Shown one piece after another: positions 1 to 8,553 of a stretch of DNA of 64,000 bases (its first letter is position 1; each line of letters opens with the position of its first letter). The stretch is from the NCBI GenBank assembly GCA_030683705.1, contig JAUXPP010000142.1, forward strand, positions 30,288 to 94,287, read 5' to 3'. The notes beneath the pieces were generated by a model. That model was not told the DNA's origin and made no database searches. It worked only from the letters and a program-made list of their open reading frames with translations. The translations under genes were made by a program, and so were the position numbers. The stretch comes from Polaromonas sp. (GTDB taxonomy: Bacteria; Pseudomonadota; Gammaproteobacteria; Burkholderiales; Burkholderiaceae_C).

Positions 1-584
1 TCGGTTTCCTGGACGGCGCGCTCAGCGTCACGGCCGCCCTGTTCAACTTGCAGCGCAGCAACATCAAGAACACCGACCCGGCCAACCCCAGCCAGCAGAT
101 CAACGTGGGCACGCAGCGCACCAACGGGCTGGAACTCACGGCCAGCGGCCGCCTGCCGGGCCGCTGGGACGTGAGCGCGGGTTACGCCTACCTGGACGGC
201 AAAATGGTGGAGTCCGTGGCACGCGTCAGCTCGCTGCAGTTGCCGGTCGTTTCGGTGCCGTCGCTGGGCAAGGTGCCGGCGCTGACGCCACGCCACTCGG
301 CCTCGTTCTGGGCCATGAAAGACCTGGGCAAGGGCTTCAGCCTGGGTGGCGGCCTCAACTACGTGGGCGAACGTTTCGCTTCGCTGACCAACCTCGTCGT
401 CCTGCCGGCTTACCTGACCGGTGACCTCGCCGGCAGCTACCGGACCGGCCGCTACGAATTCGGCGTGAACATCAAAAACGTCACCGACAAAAAATACATC
501 GTCTCCAGCCACGGCAGCAACGACAACCTGATTCTGCCGGGCGCGCCGCGTGAGTTGCAGCTGAGCATGCGCGTCAGATTCTGA
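1..584 (+). CDS. TonB-dependent siderophore receptor, C-terminal part (5' end outside window)
   Basis: This is the C-terminal part of an outer-membrane beta-barrel receptor that imports ferric chelates using TonB energy. The reading frame is open from the window edge (codons start at base 3), so the gene begins upstream. Alternating polar and aromatic strands are visible, with a late KNVTDKKYI motif and a terminal aromatic ending (RVRF) as in FhuE/FpvA-type receptors. The plug domain and TonB box are not in the window, so the substrate cannot be named. It lies just upstream of a PepSY-type iron operon and a Fur-like site. Confidence 0.85.
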   Translation, partial: GFLDGALSVTAALFNLQRSNIKNTDPANPSQQINVGTQRTNGLELTASGRLPGRWDVSAGYAYLDGKMVESVARVSSLQLPVVSVPSLGKVPALTPRHSASFWAMKDLGKGFSLGGGLNYVGERFASLTNLVVLPAYLTGDLAGSYRTGRYEFGVNIKNVTDKKYIVSSHGSNDNLILPGAPRELQLSMRVRF

Positions 585-610
585 TGAGGGAAAGGATTTC
601 CCTCAAACGC

Positions 611-631
611 GAATAATTCTCATTATTGCGT
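611..631. promoter_or_regulatory. Fur-box-like site before the PepSY operon
   Basis: The stretch AATAATTCTCATTATT is an imperfect palindrome resembling the ferric uptake regulator (Fur) consensus. It lies between the receptor stop and the first PepSY gene. I infer iron-dependent repression of the downstream operon. Confidence 0.6.
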
Positions 632-743
632 TAAGATACCGCACCCGCCAGCCGACGCCTTTGCCGCGTGAAGCCAGCCAGCAACCTTGCCTGAGCCTGT
701 GTTTCACCATGCCTGCCTTTTTTCCCGCTTCACAGCCAAAAGC

Positions 744-794
744 GTCTCCAGCCCCCATCTATCCTGCGTGGGCAGCTAGCAAATTTGTAGCAAA
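744..794 (+). repeat. Dispersed Comamonadaceae-type repeat, copy 1
   Basis: Carries CCAGCCC, then CTGCGTGGGCAGCTAGC and a terminal TTTGTAGCA. The GCTA/TAGC ends form a short hairpin. It is one of 13 related copies in the window, and intergenic here. No gene is supported in the rest of the 585-846 gap. Confidence 0.6.
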
Positions 795-846
795 CCGCGT
801 CTTCAGCCGACCCGGCAGTTGCAGTGCGCAGCTGCGGACTTGAGCC

Positions 847-1995
847 ATGTTGAGCGCCACCCACATCCGCCGCTGGTCCTGGGTCCACAAATGGTCCAGC
901 CTGGTCTGTACCGTTTTCATGCTGCTGCTGTGTATCACCGGCCTGCCGCTGATCTTCCACCATGAAATCGGCCACCTGCTGGGCACCGAGGTCGAGGCGC
1001 CGGCCATGCCCGCCAACACGCCGCGCGCCAGCCTGGACCGCGTGATCGCCACGGCGAAAGCACTGCATCCGGACCGTGTGGTGCAGTTCGTGTCGCAGCC
1101 GGAGGACGATGACGGCCTGTGGTTCGTCACGCTGACGCCGACGCCCGAACCCACCGACGACTTCAAGTCGGTCGCCGTCGATGCGCGCACCGCCGCCGTG
1201 CTGGCCCAGCCGAAGTTCGACGAAGGCTTCATGTATGTGATGTTCAAGCTGCATGTGGACCTGTTCGCCGGCCTGCCCGGCAAACTCTTCCTCGGCTTCA
1301 TGGGCCTGCTGATGCTGGTGGCGATTGTGTCGGGCGTGGTGCTGTATGCGCCCTTCATGCGCAAGCTCGATTTCGGCACGGTGCGGCGCGCGCGCCAGCC
1401 GCGCCTGAAGTGGCTGGACCTGCACAACCTGCTGGGCATCGTGACCCTGGTCTGGGCCTTCACCGTGGGTGCCACCGGCATGATCAACACCTGGGCCGAC
1501 CTGATCGTCAAGTACTGGCAGCACGACCAGCTCAGCACGCTGCTGGCGCCTTACCAGGGCCAGCCGCCGGTGCCGCCGGCCGAACGCGGCTCGCTGCAGG
1601 CCGCGCTGGACAGCGCGCTGGCCGCCGCGCCCGGCAACAAGCTGTCTTTCATTGCCTTTCCAGGCACGGCGTTTTCCAGCCCGCACCACAACACGGTGTT
1701 CCTGCGCGGCAACACCGCGCTGACCTCGCGCCTGCTGACACCGGTGCTGGTCGATGCGCGCAGCGGTGCAATCACGGCAAAGCCCGACCTGCCCTGGTAC
1801 CTGACCGCGCTGCTGGTGTCGCAACCGCTGCACTTCGGCGACTACGGCGGCCTGCCGATGCAAATCCTCTGGGCCCTGCTCGACATCGCCACCATCATCG
1901 TGCTGGGCAGCGGCCTCTATTTGTGGGTCAAGCGCGGCCAGCCGCAAAGCCTGGCGCAGGAAGCCGGCGCCGCCTTGCCGGGGGCCGCGCGATGA
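847..1995 (+). CDS. PepSY-associated membrane protein
   Basis: Inner-membrane protein of 382 aa of the PepSY_TM (PF03929-like) family, often found beside siderophore receptors and thought to take part in periplasmic ferric-chelate reduction or processing. The N-terminus (RRWSWVHKWSSL then a hydrophobic helix ending near HHEIGH) is typical. Further helices lie around residues 135-160, 195-215 and 335-355, with a large periplasmic loop between. The stop overlaps the next start (ATGA), so the following small gene is probably translationally coupled. The enzymatic role is inferred from family context only. Confidence 0.8.
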   Translation: MLSATHIRRWSWVHKWSSLVCTVFMLLLCITGLPLIFHHEIGHLLGTEVEAPAMPANTPRASLDRVIATAKALHPDRVVQFVSQPEDDDGLWFVTLTPTPEPTDDFKSVAVDARTAAVLAQPKFDEGFMYVMFKLHVDLFAGLPGKLFLGFMGLLMLVAIVSGVVLYAPFMRKLDFGTVRRARQPRLKWLDLHNLLGIVTLVWAFTVGATGMINTWADLIVKYWQHDQLSTLLAPYQGQPPVPPAERGSLQAALDSALAAAPGNKLSFIAFPGTAFSSPHHNTVFLRGNTALTSRLLTPVLVDARSGAITAKPDLPWYLTALLVSQPLHFGDYGGLPMQILWALLDIATIIVLGSGLYLWVKRGQPQSLAQEAGAALPGAAR

Positions 1996-2177
1996 GGCCG
2001 GGCTTCTGGCCACTCTGGGGCTGGCCCATCGCTTTCGGCCTGCTCAGCGCCACCGGCCTGCTCAGCGCCCTGTTCTCCGACGGCTGGGGCGATGCCTGGT
2101 CCTGGCTGGCGCTGGGCCTGCCGGTGCTGGCCATGGCCTGGTTCTCGTGGCGTCCGCGCCAGGCCGGCGGCCGATGA
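1992..2177 (+). CDS. Small two-helix membrane protein in PepSY operon
   Basis: 61-aa protein, mostly two hydrophobic segments (about residues 10-28 and 38-53) ending in a basic tail. It is supported by position: its ATG overlaps the stop of the PepSY gene, and its stop overlaps the ATG of the DUF3649 gene, a chain of four-base overlaps that continues through the operon. I do not recognise a named family. It is likely an accessory of the PepSY system. Confidence 0.65.
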   Translation: MRPGFWPLWGWPIAFGLLSATGLLSALFSDGWGDAWSWLALGLPVLAMAWFSWRPRQAGGR

Positions 2178-2593
2178 ATCCCGCGACCAGGAACGCAAAC
2201 ATGCGCAGCACCGCTATCCCTATCGACAACACACCCGATTCCGCGCCATCCCCTGATGCCGACGCCGACGGCTACAGCCGGCACGGCTGGCTGCCGCGCG
2301 GCAACGCCGCCCTGATGTACCGGCTGGGCGTGGCCTCACGCGCCATCGCCGCCATCGTGGGCGGCTACGCGCTGTCGGCGCTGGTGGCCACGGTGTCGGC
2401 GATTTATTTTCCCGGTACACGCGCCGAAGCCGCGATCTTCGGCATGTTGCTGTCCTTCGTGATCTACACCGTGGCGGTGATGTGGGTGTTTGCGGTGCGC
2501 AGCGCCTGGCGCGCCTGGCTGGGCCTGCTGCTGCCTTCGATTCCGCTGGCGCTTGCCGTTCTTGTCCACCTGTATCTGCGGAGCGCGCCATGA
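2174..2593 (+). CDS. DUF3649-type iron-uptake membrane protein
   Basis: 139-aa inner-membrane protein with a polar, Asp/Pro-rich N-terminus of about 45 residues and three hydrophobic helices. It resembles DUF3649 proteins that sit in PepSY/DUF3325 operons near TonB receptors. The start at 2174 gives ATGA coupling with the gene before, and its stop overlaps the ATG of the next PepSY protein. Biochemical function is unknown; the role in iron uptake is inferred from the operon. Confidence 0.7.
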   Translation: MNPATRNANMRSTAIPIDNTPDSAPSPDADADGYSRHGWLPRGNAALMYRLGVASRAIAAIVGGYALSALVATVSAIYFPGTRAEAAIFGMLLSFVIYTVAVMWVFAVRSAWRAWLGLLLPSIPLALAVLVHLYLRSAP

Positions 2594-4230
2594 AAGAGGG
2601 TTTTCGCCAGTCGATGAACTGGGTCCACACCTGGAGCGGCCTGCTGGTCGGCTGGGTGCTGTTCATGGTGTTTGCGGCAGGCACCGCCTCGTATTACCGC
2701 GACGAGATCAGCTTCTGGATGAAGCCCGAGCTGCACCAGGCCAGCCTGGGACTGCCGCCGCAGGCCGAGATCGTCAGCCACACCGTCGCCGCGCTGCAGC
2801 AGCGCGCGCCCAACAGCCAGCGCTGGTTCATCACCCTGCCCACAGCACGCGAGCCCGGCGTGCGCGCCAGCTGGTCGGCCGCGCCGCTCGCCAGGGGCGC
2901 GACCGAGCCGCCGCTGGAGCCCGGTATCACGCGCCGCGGCCGCTTCTACAGCGCCGTGCTGGACCCGGCCAGCGGCAAACCGCTGGCAGGTGCCCGCGAG
3001 ACGCGCGGCGGCGAGTTTTTTTACCGCCTGCACTTCGACCTGCACTACATGCCGGCGGTCTGGGCGCGCTGGATCATCGGCTTTTGCGCGATGTTCATGC
3101 TGGTGGCCATCGTCACCGGCATCGTCACGCACAGACGCATCTTTGCGGACTTCTTCACCTTCCGCCCGAAAAAAGGCCAGCGCAGCTGGCTGGACGCGCA
3201 CAACGCCACGGCCGTGCTGGCCCTGCCCTATCACCTGATGATCACCTACACCGGGCTGGTGACCTTGATGCTGATGTACATGCCCTTCGGTCCGCAGCTC
3301 ACTTACAAGGGCGACCCGCAGGCCTTCAGCGCCGAGGTGTTCCCGGCCAGCGGGCGCGACCCCAAGCCCTCGGGCATCGCCGCGCCGCTGACGCCGATCG
3401 CGCCGCTGGTCGCCCAGGCGCAGCAGCGCTGGGGCGAAGGCGGCCTGGGCCGCATCACCGTGAGCAACCCCGGCGATGCGGTGGCCACCATCACCTTGTC
3501 ACGCCGGGCCGACCGGGACATGTCGTCGGTACAGCCCGCGATGATCTTCAACGGCAGCAGCGGCCAGCTGCTCAGCGAGGTGGGCGAGGCGCCCGGCGCG
3601 GTCCTCGCCACCCGCAGCGTGTTGTACGGCCTGCACCAGGGTCGTTTCGCCGACCCGCTGCTGCGGGTGCTGTTTTTTGTGTCGGGGCTGGCCGGCTGCG
3701 TGATGGTGGCCACCGGCTTGCTGCTGTGGGCCGTGAAGGAGCGCAACAAATACGCCAAGGTCGTGGCCAAAGGCGGGCGTGTCGGCTGGGGCTCGCGCCT
3801 GGTCGATGGGCTCAACGTCGGGGCCATCGCCGGGCTGATGATCGCGATTCCGGCCTTCTTCTGGACCAACCGGCTGCTGCCGGTGGGCATGGCGGCGCGC
3901 GGGCAGGCCGAGATCGACCTGTTTTTCGGCGCCTGGGCCGTGGCCGCCATCGCCGGCCTGGCCTGGCCGACGCGGCGCATGTGGATGGTTCAGTTGGGTA
4001 CCGCGGCGTTGTTGTTCGGCGCCATCCCGCTGCTGAACGCCGTCACCACGGCCACCCACCTGGGCGTGTCCGTCCCGGCAGGCCTGTGGGCAGTGGCCGG
4101 TGTCGACCTCGGCTGCCTGGCCCTGGGCGCAGCGCTGCTGGCCTGCGTGGGGTGGCTGGCGCGGCGCCAGCCGGCGCTGAAGGCGCAACGCGCGGCGCCA
4201 GCCGGCCTGAACCGGGAGCCTGCGCTGTGA
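2590..4230 (+). CDS. PepSY domain membrane protein (large)
   Basis: 546-aa multi-helix inner-membrane protein. The N-terminal NWVHTWSGLLVGWVLF helix is a hallmark of the PepSY_TM family, and further helices occur around residues 155-180, 215-240, 370-395 and in a C-terminal cluster (about 420-535). Conserved His residues near the helices (HTWSG, LHFDLHYM) may bind haem, as proposed for related reductases. It overlaps both neighbours (ATGA before, GTGA after). Likely role: inner-membrane step of ferric siderophore use; this is inference. Confidence 0.78.
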   Translation: MKEGFRQSMNWVHTWSGLLVGWVLFMVFAAGTASYYRDEISFWMKPELHQASLGLPPQAEIVSHTVAALQQRAPNSQRWFITLPTAREPGVRASWSAAPLARGATEPPLEPGITRRGRFYSAVLDPASGKPLAGARETRGGEFFYRLHFDLHYMPAVWARWIIGFCAMFMLVAIVTGIVTHRRIFADFFTFRPKKGQRSWLDAHNATAVLALPYHLMITYTGLVTLMLMYMPFGPQLTYKGDPQAFSAEVFPASGRDPKPSGIAAPLTPIAPLVAQAQQRWGEGGLGRITVSNPGDAVATITLSRRADRDMSSVQPAMIFNGSSGQLLSEVGEAPGAVLATRSVLYGLHQGRFADPLLRVLFFVSGLAGCVMVATGLLLWAVKERNKYAKVVAKGGRVGWGSRLVDGLNVGAIAGLMIAIPAFFWTNRLLPVGMAARGQAEIDLFFGAWAVAAIAGLAWPTRRMWMVQLGTAALLFGAIPLLNAVTTATHLGVSVPAGLWAVAGVDLGCLALGAALLACVGWLARRQPALKAQRAAPAGLNREPAL

Positions 4231-4583
4231 GCGCCTGGCCCATGGCCGTCACCGCCTGGTGCACGGCGTTTTCCGGCTTCGCCGCCTTGAGCCTGGCGAT
4301 GGACCGCCACCATGAAGACAGTTACGGCCGCGGCAGCTCGCCCGGCGCGCGCCGGCCCTGGCTGCGCAGCGCCGGCACGCTGGCACTGCTGCTGTCGCTG
4401 GCGGCCTGCCTGGCGATCAAGGGACCGGCCCAGGGCTGGGTCTTGTGGCTGGGCGTGCTGACCGCTGGCGCGCTGGGGGTGGTGGGCGTGCTCAGTTATG
4501 CGCCGCGCCGCGCGGCAGGCCTGGCAGCGCTGGCCGGCGCGTTGGCGGCGATCACGGCCCTGTTGTCGCCGCTGGGCATATGA
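4227..4583 (+). CDS. DUF3325-type membrane protein
   Basis: 118-aa protein with about three transmembrane helices and the motif LSLAMDRHHED near residues 20-30, typical of DUF3325 proteins that close PepSY iron operons. The GTG start at 4227 overlaps the upstream stop (GTGA), favouring this start over internal ones. Function is unknown beyond co-occurrence with siderophore receptors. Confidence 0.7.
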   Translation: MSAWPMAVTAWCTAFSGFAALSLAMDRHHEDSYGRGSSPGARRPWLRSAGTLALLLSLAACLAIKGPAQGWVLWLGVLTAGALGVVGVLSYAPRRAAGLAALAGALAAITALLSPLGI

Positions 4584-4623
4584 CCCCCTTCCGGAATCCC
4601 CGCACTACCGACGAAAAAGAACC

Positions 4624-4935
4624 ATGTCCCTCATCAAGATCCCAGGCCCGGGTTTGCATGCCCCACCCGCACCCATGACCCCTGCCACCATGCCGCTGAC
4701 CGACCTGGCGCCCAACCGGGCCAGCACCATCGTGAGCCTCAGCGCAGCGCAAGGTGAAGACGGCAGTTCCAGCCTGCTGCAACGTCTGGCCGAACTCGGC
4801 TTCATGACCGGCGAAACCATCAGTGTGTTGCGGCGCGGCCCCGGTGGGCGCGAACCAATCGCGGTGCAAGTCGGTGACACCCTGTTCGCGCTGCGCCACC
4901 ACGAGGCGAGCTGCATCCAGGTGAGCGCAGCATGA
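4624..4935 (+). CDS. feoA: Ferrous iron transport protein A
   Basis: 103-aa SH3-like FeoA protein, a small cytoplasmic partner of the FeoB ferrous iron permease. The core is residues about 25-103 (LTDLAPNRAS, LAELGFMTGE, VLRRGPGG, and the end region with LFALRHHEA). The N-terminus is about 20 residues longer than usual; MPLTDLAP near residue 23 is an alternative start. Its stop overlaps the FeoB start (ATGA), indicating coupled synthesis. Confidence 0.88.
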   Translation: MSLIKIPGPGLHAPPAPMTPATMPLTDLAPNRASTIVSLSAAQGEDGSSSLLQRLAELGFMTGETISVLRRGPGGREPIAVQVGDTLFALRHHEASCIQVSAA

Positions 4936-6887
4936 GTATCGCTGCCCCCACCTCCCCCGCCACCATGCCGCGCATCGTCCTGGTCGGCAACCCGAACTGC
5001 GGCAAGACCGCGCTGTTCAACCTGCTCACCGGCGCACGCCAGAAGGTCGCCAACTATGCCGGCGTGACGGTCGAACGCAAGGAAGGCCGCACCCGCCTGC
5101 CCGACGGCCGCGAACTGGCCGTGATGGACCTGCCGGGCGCCTACAGCCTGAACCCGGCAACCGCCGACGAAACCGTCACCCACGACGTGCTCATGGGCCT
5201 GCGCGCGGGCGAGGAGCGCCCCGACGGCATCATCGCGGTGGTCGACGCGACCAATTTGCGCATGAATTTGCGCCTGGTGCTGCAGCTGCGTGCGCTGGGC
5301 CGGCCCCTGGTGCTGGCGCTCAACATGATGGACGTCGCGCGTGCGCGCGGCCTGCAGATCGACATCAACCGGCTGTCGGCCGAGCTCGGCATGCCGGTGA
5401 TAGCCACCGTGGCGGTGCACAACCCCTGGTTCGCCGCCTGGCGCGGCAAGGGCGCGGGCAGCGGCCGTGAGGCGCTGCTGCAGGCGGCGCAGCAGGCCTT
5501 TTACGGCGCCGATCACCAGCCTTTTGTGCCGCCAGTGCCCGTCCCGCAAGCGCAAGCAGCTATCAATTCAATAGCAACCGGCGCACCCGACATGGCCGCG
5601 CTGCAGACCCAGGTGCGCGCCATCCTGGCCGCGGCCGTGCCGAATGCGGGCCAGGTCCAGCGTTTCAACCACCGCGTCGATGCGCTGGTGATGCACCCGG
5701 TGGCCGGCCTGCTGCTGCTGGCCACCGTGCTGTTCCTGATCTTCCAGGCGGTGTTTGCCTGGGCCAATTTGCCGATGGACATCATCAAGGACGCGGTGGC
5801 CTGGACCGGCACCGCCATCAATGACAACCTGGCGCCCGGGCTGCTGCAAAGCCTGCTGGTCGACGGCATCGTGGCCGGCGTGGGCGGCGTGCTGGTGTTC
5901 CTGCCGCAGATCGTGATCCTGTTCTTCTTCATCCTGCTGCTGGAAGACTCGGGTTATTTGCCGCGCGCCGCCTTCCTGCTGGACAACGTCATGGGCAAGG
6001 TCGGCCTGTCGGGCCGCGCCTTCATCCCGCTGCTGTCGAGTTTTGCCTGCGCGATTCCCGGCATCATGGCGACCCGCACGATTCCGCACTGGCGCGACCG
6101 GCTGGCCACCATCATGATCGCGCCGCTGATGACCTGTTCGGCCCGCCTGCCGCTGTATGCCTTGCTGATCGGCGCCTTCATCCCGGACCGCAGCGTCGGT
6201 GTCTTCAACCTGCAGGGCCTGACGCTGTTTGCGCTGTACCTGGCGGGCATTGTGTCGGCGATGGCGGTGGCCTGGGTGTTCAAGCGCAGCTGGTCGAAAA
6301 GCAGCTACCAGCCGTTGATGCTGGAGCTGCCGCCCTACCGCCTGCCGAACCTGCGCAACCTGCTGCTGGGCCTGTGGCAACGTGTGGAGATTTTCCTGCA
6401 CCGCGTGGGCGGCATCATTTTTGCGCTGATGGTGCTGCTGTGGTTTCTCTCGACCTTTCCCGGCCCGCCCGAGGGCACGCCAGGTCCGGCGATCCAGTAC
6501 AGCTTCGCCGGCATGATAGGCAAGGCGCTGGAAGTCGTGTTTGCCCCCATCGGTTTCAACTGGCAGATCTCGATCGCGCTGGTACCCGGCATGGCGGCGC
6601 GCGAAGTCGCGGTCGGCGCACTCGGCACGGTGTATGCGCTGTCGGCTGCCGGTGACGATACGGCGGTGGCCCTGACGCCGCTGATCGCGCAAAGCTGGTC
6701 GCTGGCGACCGCCTATTCGCTGCTGGCCTGGTATGTGTTTGCGCCGCAATGTATCTCGACGCTGGCCGTGGTCAAGCGCGAGACCAACTCCTGGCGCTAC
6801 CCGCTGCTGATGGCCGGCTACCTGTTTGCGCTGGCCTATGCCGCATCGTTTGTCACCTACCGCGCCGTGCTGGCGCTGACGGCATGA
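4932..6887 (+). CDS. feoB: Ferrous iron permease B
   Basis: 651-aa inner-membrane Fe(II) transporter with an N-terminal G domain: G1 GNPNCGKT at residues 19-26, G3 DLPG near 66 and G4 NMMD near 133. The C-terminal part has about eight helices with the Gate motifs typical of FeoB. It is shorter than the roughly 770-aa enterobacterial protein. Residues about 203-215, in the linker between the G domain and the membrane part, are encoded by a copy of the dispersed repeat (PQAQAAINSIATGAP). The last codons overlap the next small gene. Confidence 0.93.
   Translation: MSIAAPTSPATMPRIVLVGNPNCGKTALFNLLTGARQKVANYAGVTVERKEGRTRLPDGRELAVMDLPGAYSLNPATADETVTHDVLMGLRAGEERPDGIIAVVDATNLRMNLRLVLQLRALGRPLVLALNMMDVARARGLQIDINRLSAELGMPVIATVAVHNPWFAAWRGKGAGSGREALLQAAQQAFYGADHQPFVPPVPVPQAQAAINSIATGAPDMAALQTQVRAILAAAVPNAGQVQRFNHRVDALVMHPVAGLLLLATVLFLIFQAVFAWANLPMDIIKDAVAWTGTAINDNLAPGLLQSLLVDGIVAGVGGVLVFLPQIVILFFFILLLEDSGYLPRAAFLLDNVMGKVGLSGRAFIPLLSSFACAIPGIMATRTIPHWRDRLATIMIAPLMTCSARLPLYALLIGAFIPDRSVGVFNLQGLTLFALYLAGIVSAMAVAWVFKRSWSKSSYQPLMLELPPYRLPNLRNLLLGLWQRVEIFLHRVGGIIFALMVLLWFLSTFPGPPEGTPGPAIQYSFAGMIGKALEVVFAPIGFNWQISIALVPGMAAREVAVGALGTVYALSAAGDDTAVALTPLIAQSWSLATAYSLLAWYVFAPQCISTLAVVKRETNSWRYPLLMAGYLFALAYAASFVTYRAVLALTA
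5537..5577 (+). repeat. Dispersed repeat, copy 2 (inside feoB, in frame)
   Basis: Contains CAAGCGCAAGCAGCTATC and ends ATTCAATAGCA, matching the window-wide repeat. It is translated in frame as part of FeoB without disturbing the downstream reading frame. Confidence 0.7.
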
Positions 6888-7150
6888 CGCCCGCCCCGCT
6901 CGAAGCGCTGCTGGTGTACGCCGTGGTGATGGGCTGCGCGCTGTACTGCCTGTGGGCCTTTCTGCCGGCGTCGCTCAAGCGCCGCGCGGCAAGCCGCCTG
7001 ATGCGCCTGTCGCCGCGCCTCGCGGGTTCGCGCCGACTGCAGAACCTGGCGCGCGCGCCCGGCGGCTGCGGCTCGAGCTGCGACAACTGCGGCAGCCGTG
7101 CAGCGCCGCCGCGCGAACACCGGGTGCAGATGGTGCGCCGGCGGCCATAG
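6884..7150 (+). CDS. Small membrane-anchored Cys-rich protein after feoB (DUF6587/FeoC-position)
   Basis: 88-aa protein whose ATG overlaps the FeoB stop. One N-terminal transmembrane helix (about residues 8-28) is followed by a basic segment and a Cys cluster CGSSCDNCGS near residues 63-72. It occupies the place of FeoC and has a possible metal or Fe-S site, but no winged-helix FeoC fold is recognisable. I recall similar DUF6587-like proteins in this family; the assignment is tentative. Confidence 0.65.
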   Translation: MTPAPLEALLVYAVVMGCALYCLWAFLPASLKRRAASRLMRLSPRLAGSRRLQNLARAPGGCGSSCDNCGSRAAPPREHRVQMVRRRP

Positions 7151-7170
7151 TTCCATTTATCAGCCAGGTA

Positions 7171-7223
7171 CGGCTTCAGCCCATATTCCACCTGCGTAAG
7201 CAGCTCTCTTTTTGATAGCAACT
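7171..7223 (+). repeat. Dispersed repeat, copy 3
   Basis: Intergenic copy between the small Cys-rich gene and the DUF4198 gene, with CTTCAGCCC, CTGCGTAAGCAGCTC and a GATAGCA end. Confidence 0.6.
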
Positions 7224-7258
7224 TTCATCCAGCTTTTTACCCAACGGAGACCTCTGCC

Positions 7259-8005
7259 ATGACCACCCGACTGCTTCCCTCCTTGCGCACCATCGCCCTC
7301 GTCTCCAGCCTGCTGATGCTGGGTACGGCCCAGGCCCACCATGTGTGGATAGAACAAAACGCCCAGGGCGCCCAGCTTTTCTTCGGCGAGTTCGGCCAGA
7401 ACATGCGCGAGGTGTCGCCCGGCCTGCTCGACAAGTTCGGCGGCCCGGTGGCCCAGCGCATCTCGGCCACAGGCAGCGAGCCGCTGCAGGTCAGCAAGAC
7501 CGCCACCGGCTTCGGCCTGTCGGCACGCGCCGGCAAGGGCGAGTCGCTGGTCGCGCAAGACCCGGCCTACCCCTCGTTTGAAATCAAGGGCGACAAACCC
7601 GGCCGCGGCATTTATGTGCCGGCGGCCCGCCTGGTGAGCGGCCTGGGCAAGCAGGAACCGACGCTGACCCTGGACCTTGTGCCTACCGGCGTGTCCGGCA
7701 AGGACGGCGCCGAGTTCCAGGCCTTCTACAAGGGCCAGCCCCTGCCCAAGGCCAAGGTCGCGGTGATCACGCCGTCCGGCTGGGCGCAGGAACACCACAC
7801 CGACGAGCAGGGCAAGATGAAGGCCTCCCTGCCCTGGAGCGGTACCTATGTGCTCGAAATGTCCCACACCGACCGCACACCCGGCGAGCGCGCCGGTGAA
7901 AAATACGAGCGCGCCAGCTACGTCACCTCGCTGACCATCCGCCAGCCCGGCGGCCTCAAAGCCCTGCCGGCACCGGCAGCAGCGGCACCCAGCAAGGCGA
8001 ACTGA
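7259..8005 (+). CDS. DUF4198-type periplasmic metal-uptake-associated protein
   Basis: 248-aa protein with a signal peptide cleaved after AQA (about residue 25), starting HHVWIEQ in the mature form. A beta-sandwich DUF4198 (PF10670) pattern is visible, with a second half (AFYKGQPLPKAKVAV, GTYVLEMSH) resembling carboxypeptidase-regulatory/NikM-like repeats. The mature N-terminal His pair could bind metal. GGAGA lies about 10 nt before the ATG. In this iron island it is probably a periplasmic metal-handling accessory; the exact role is unknown. The C-terminal tail is Ala/Pro-rich. Confidence 0.72.
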   Translation: MTTRLLPSLRTIALVSSLLMLGTAQAHHVWIEQNAQGAQLFFGEFGQNMREVSPGLLDKFGGPVAQRISATGSEPLQVSKTATGFGLSARAGKGESLVAQDPAYPSFEIKGDKPGRGIYVPAARLVSGLGKQEPTLTLDLVPTGVSGKDGAEFQAFYKGQPLPKAKVAVITPSGWAQEHHTDEQGKMKASLPWSGTYVLEMSHTDRTPGERAGEKYERASYVTSLTIRQPGGLKALPAPAAAAPSKAN

Positions 8006-8134
8006 GCAGCGGCCGCCGCCTGCAGTCCTTGACGCCAAGCATCTTCCTCGCTGGAAGGGGCTTTTTTTCGCCCTGGCGCTTCGGGAAGGCAGGCCGGGGT
8101 GACCCCGCAAAAGCAAAGGATTTCAAACAAGTAT

Positions 8135-8160
8135 TGCAAATGCGACAGATTCGCATTTAT
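8135..8160. promoter_or_regulatory. Fur-box-like palindrome before bfd
   Basis: AAATGCGA and TCGCATTT form a perfect inverted repeat separated by five bases, resembling betaproteobacterial Fur boxes (AAATGAGA...TCTCATTT). It lies about 40 bases before the bfd start, in a promoter position. Confidence 0.6.
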
Positions 8161-8197
8161 ACTTGAGACACCCAATCACCAACCAGCAAGCCACTCC

Positions 8198-8458
8198 ATG
8201 ATTGTTTGTGTCTGCCGCAGAATCTCCGACCGCGAAATCGCCCGCCACGCCCGTGCCGGCCTGGGTTTCGACGAGATCCAGTTCGAACTGGGTGTCGCCA
8301 CCCAGTGCGGCCAGTGTGAACGCTGTGCGCGCGACGTGGTCGCGCAATGCAGCGGCACCTGCCCCACCGCAAACATCCACCAGCGCGCCATTCACTCTCC
8401 GGAAGGCAGCCCATGGAATCCTCCCTCACCTTGTTTGCAACTCTCGCCGGCAGCCTGA
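8198..8458 (+). CDS. bfd: Bacterioferritin-associated ferredoxin (Bfd-like)
   Basis: 86-aa [2Fe-2S] protein that in known systems docks on bacterioferritin and passes electrons to release stored iron. Cluster ligands are visible as Cys4, Cys6, Cys37 and Cys40 (MIVCVC and CGQC). A further ERC and later Cys residues follow. Bacterioferritin itself is not in the window. A Fur-like palindrome precedes it. The C-terminal tail overlaps a small membrane-peptide ORF in another frame. Confidence 0.85.
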   Translation: MIVCVCRRISDREIARHARAGLGFDEIQFELGVATQCGQCERCARDVVAQCSGTCPTANIHQRAIHSPEGSPWNPPSPCLQLSPAA

Positions 8459-8499
8459 TCCTGGCGGTCGTCCCGCTCTGGTGGATCTTTCGCCCGTGA
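8413..8499 (+). CDS. Possible 28-aa single-helix membrane peptide
   Basis: ATG-started ORF preceded by GGAAGG at a suitable distance. It encodes a polar start (MESSLT), one hydrophobic helix of about 18 residues, and WWIFRP at the end. It overlaps the 3' end of bfd in a different frame and sits just before tonB. No family is recognised; it could be a real small protein or chance. Confidence 0.4.
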   Translation: MESSLTLFATLAGSLILAVVPLWWIFRP

Positions 8500-8553
8500 T
8501 GCGCGCTGTGCGCGCAGCCCCGCAGGCCACCGCCTGCATCCACTAGACTTCCC

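Noticed and set aside
661..843. 60-codon ORF in the gap before the first PepSY gene
   Set aside because: Covers a dispersed repeat, has no ribosome site and no recognisable feature.
730..2013. Long minus-strand open frame of 427 codons opposite the PepSY gene
   Set aside because: Composition is that of an antisense shadow (Gln/Arg/His/Gly-rich, no family). The plus strand has a clear PepSY protein.
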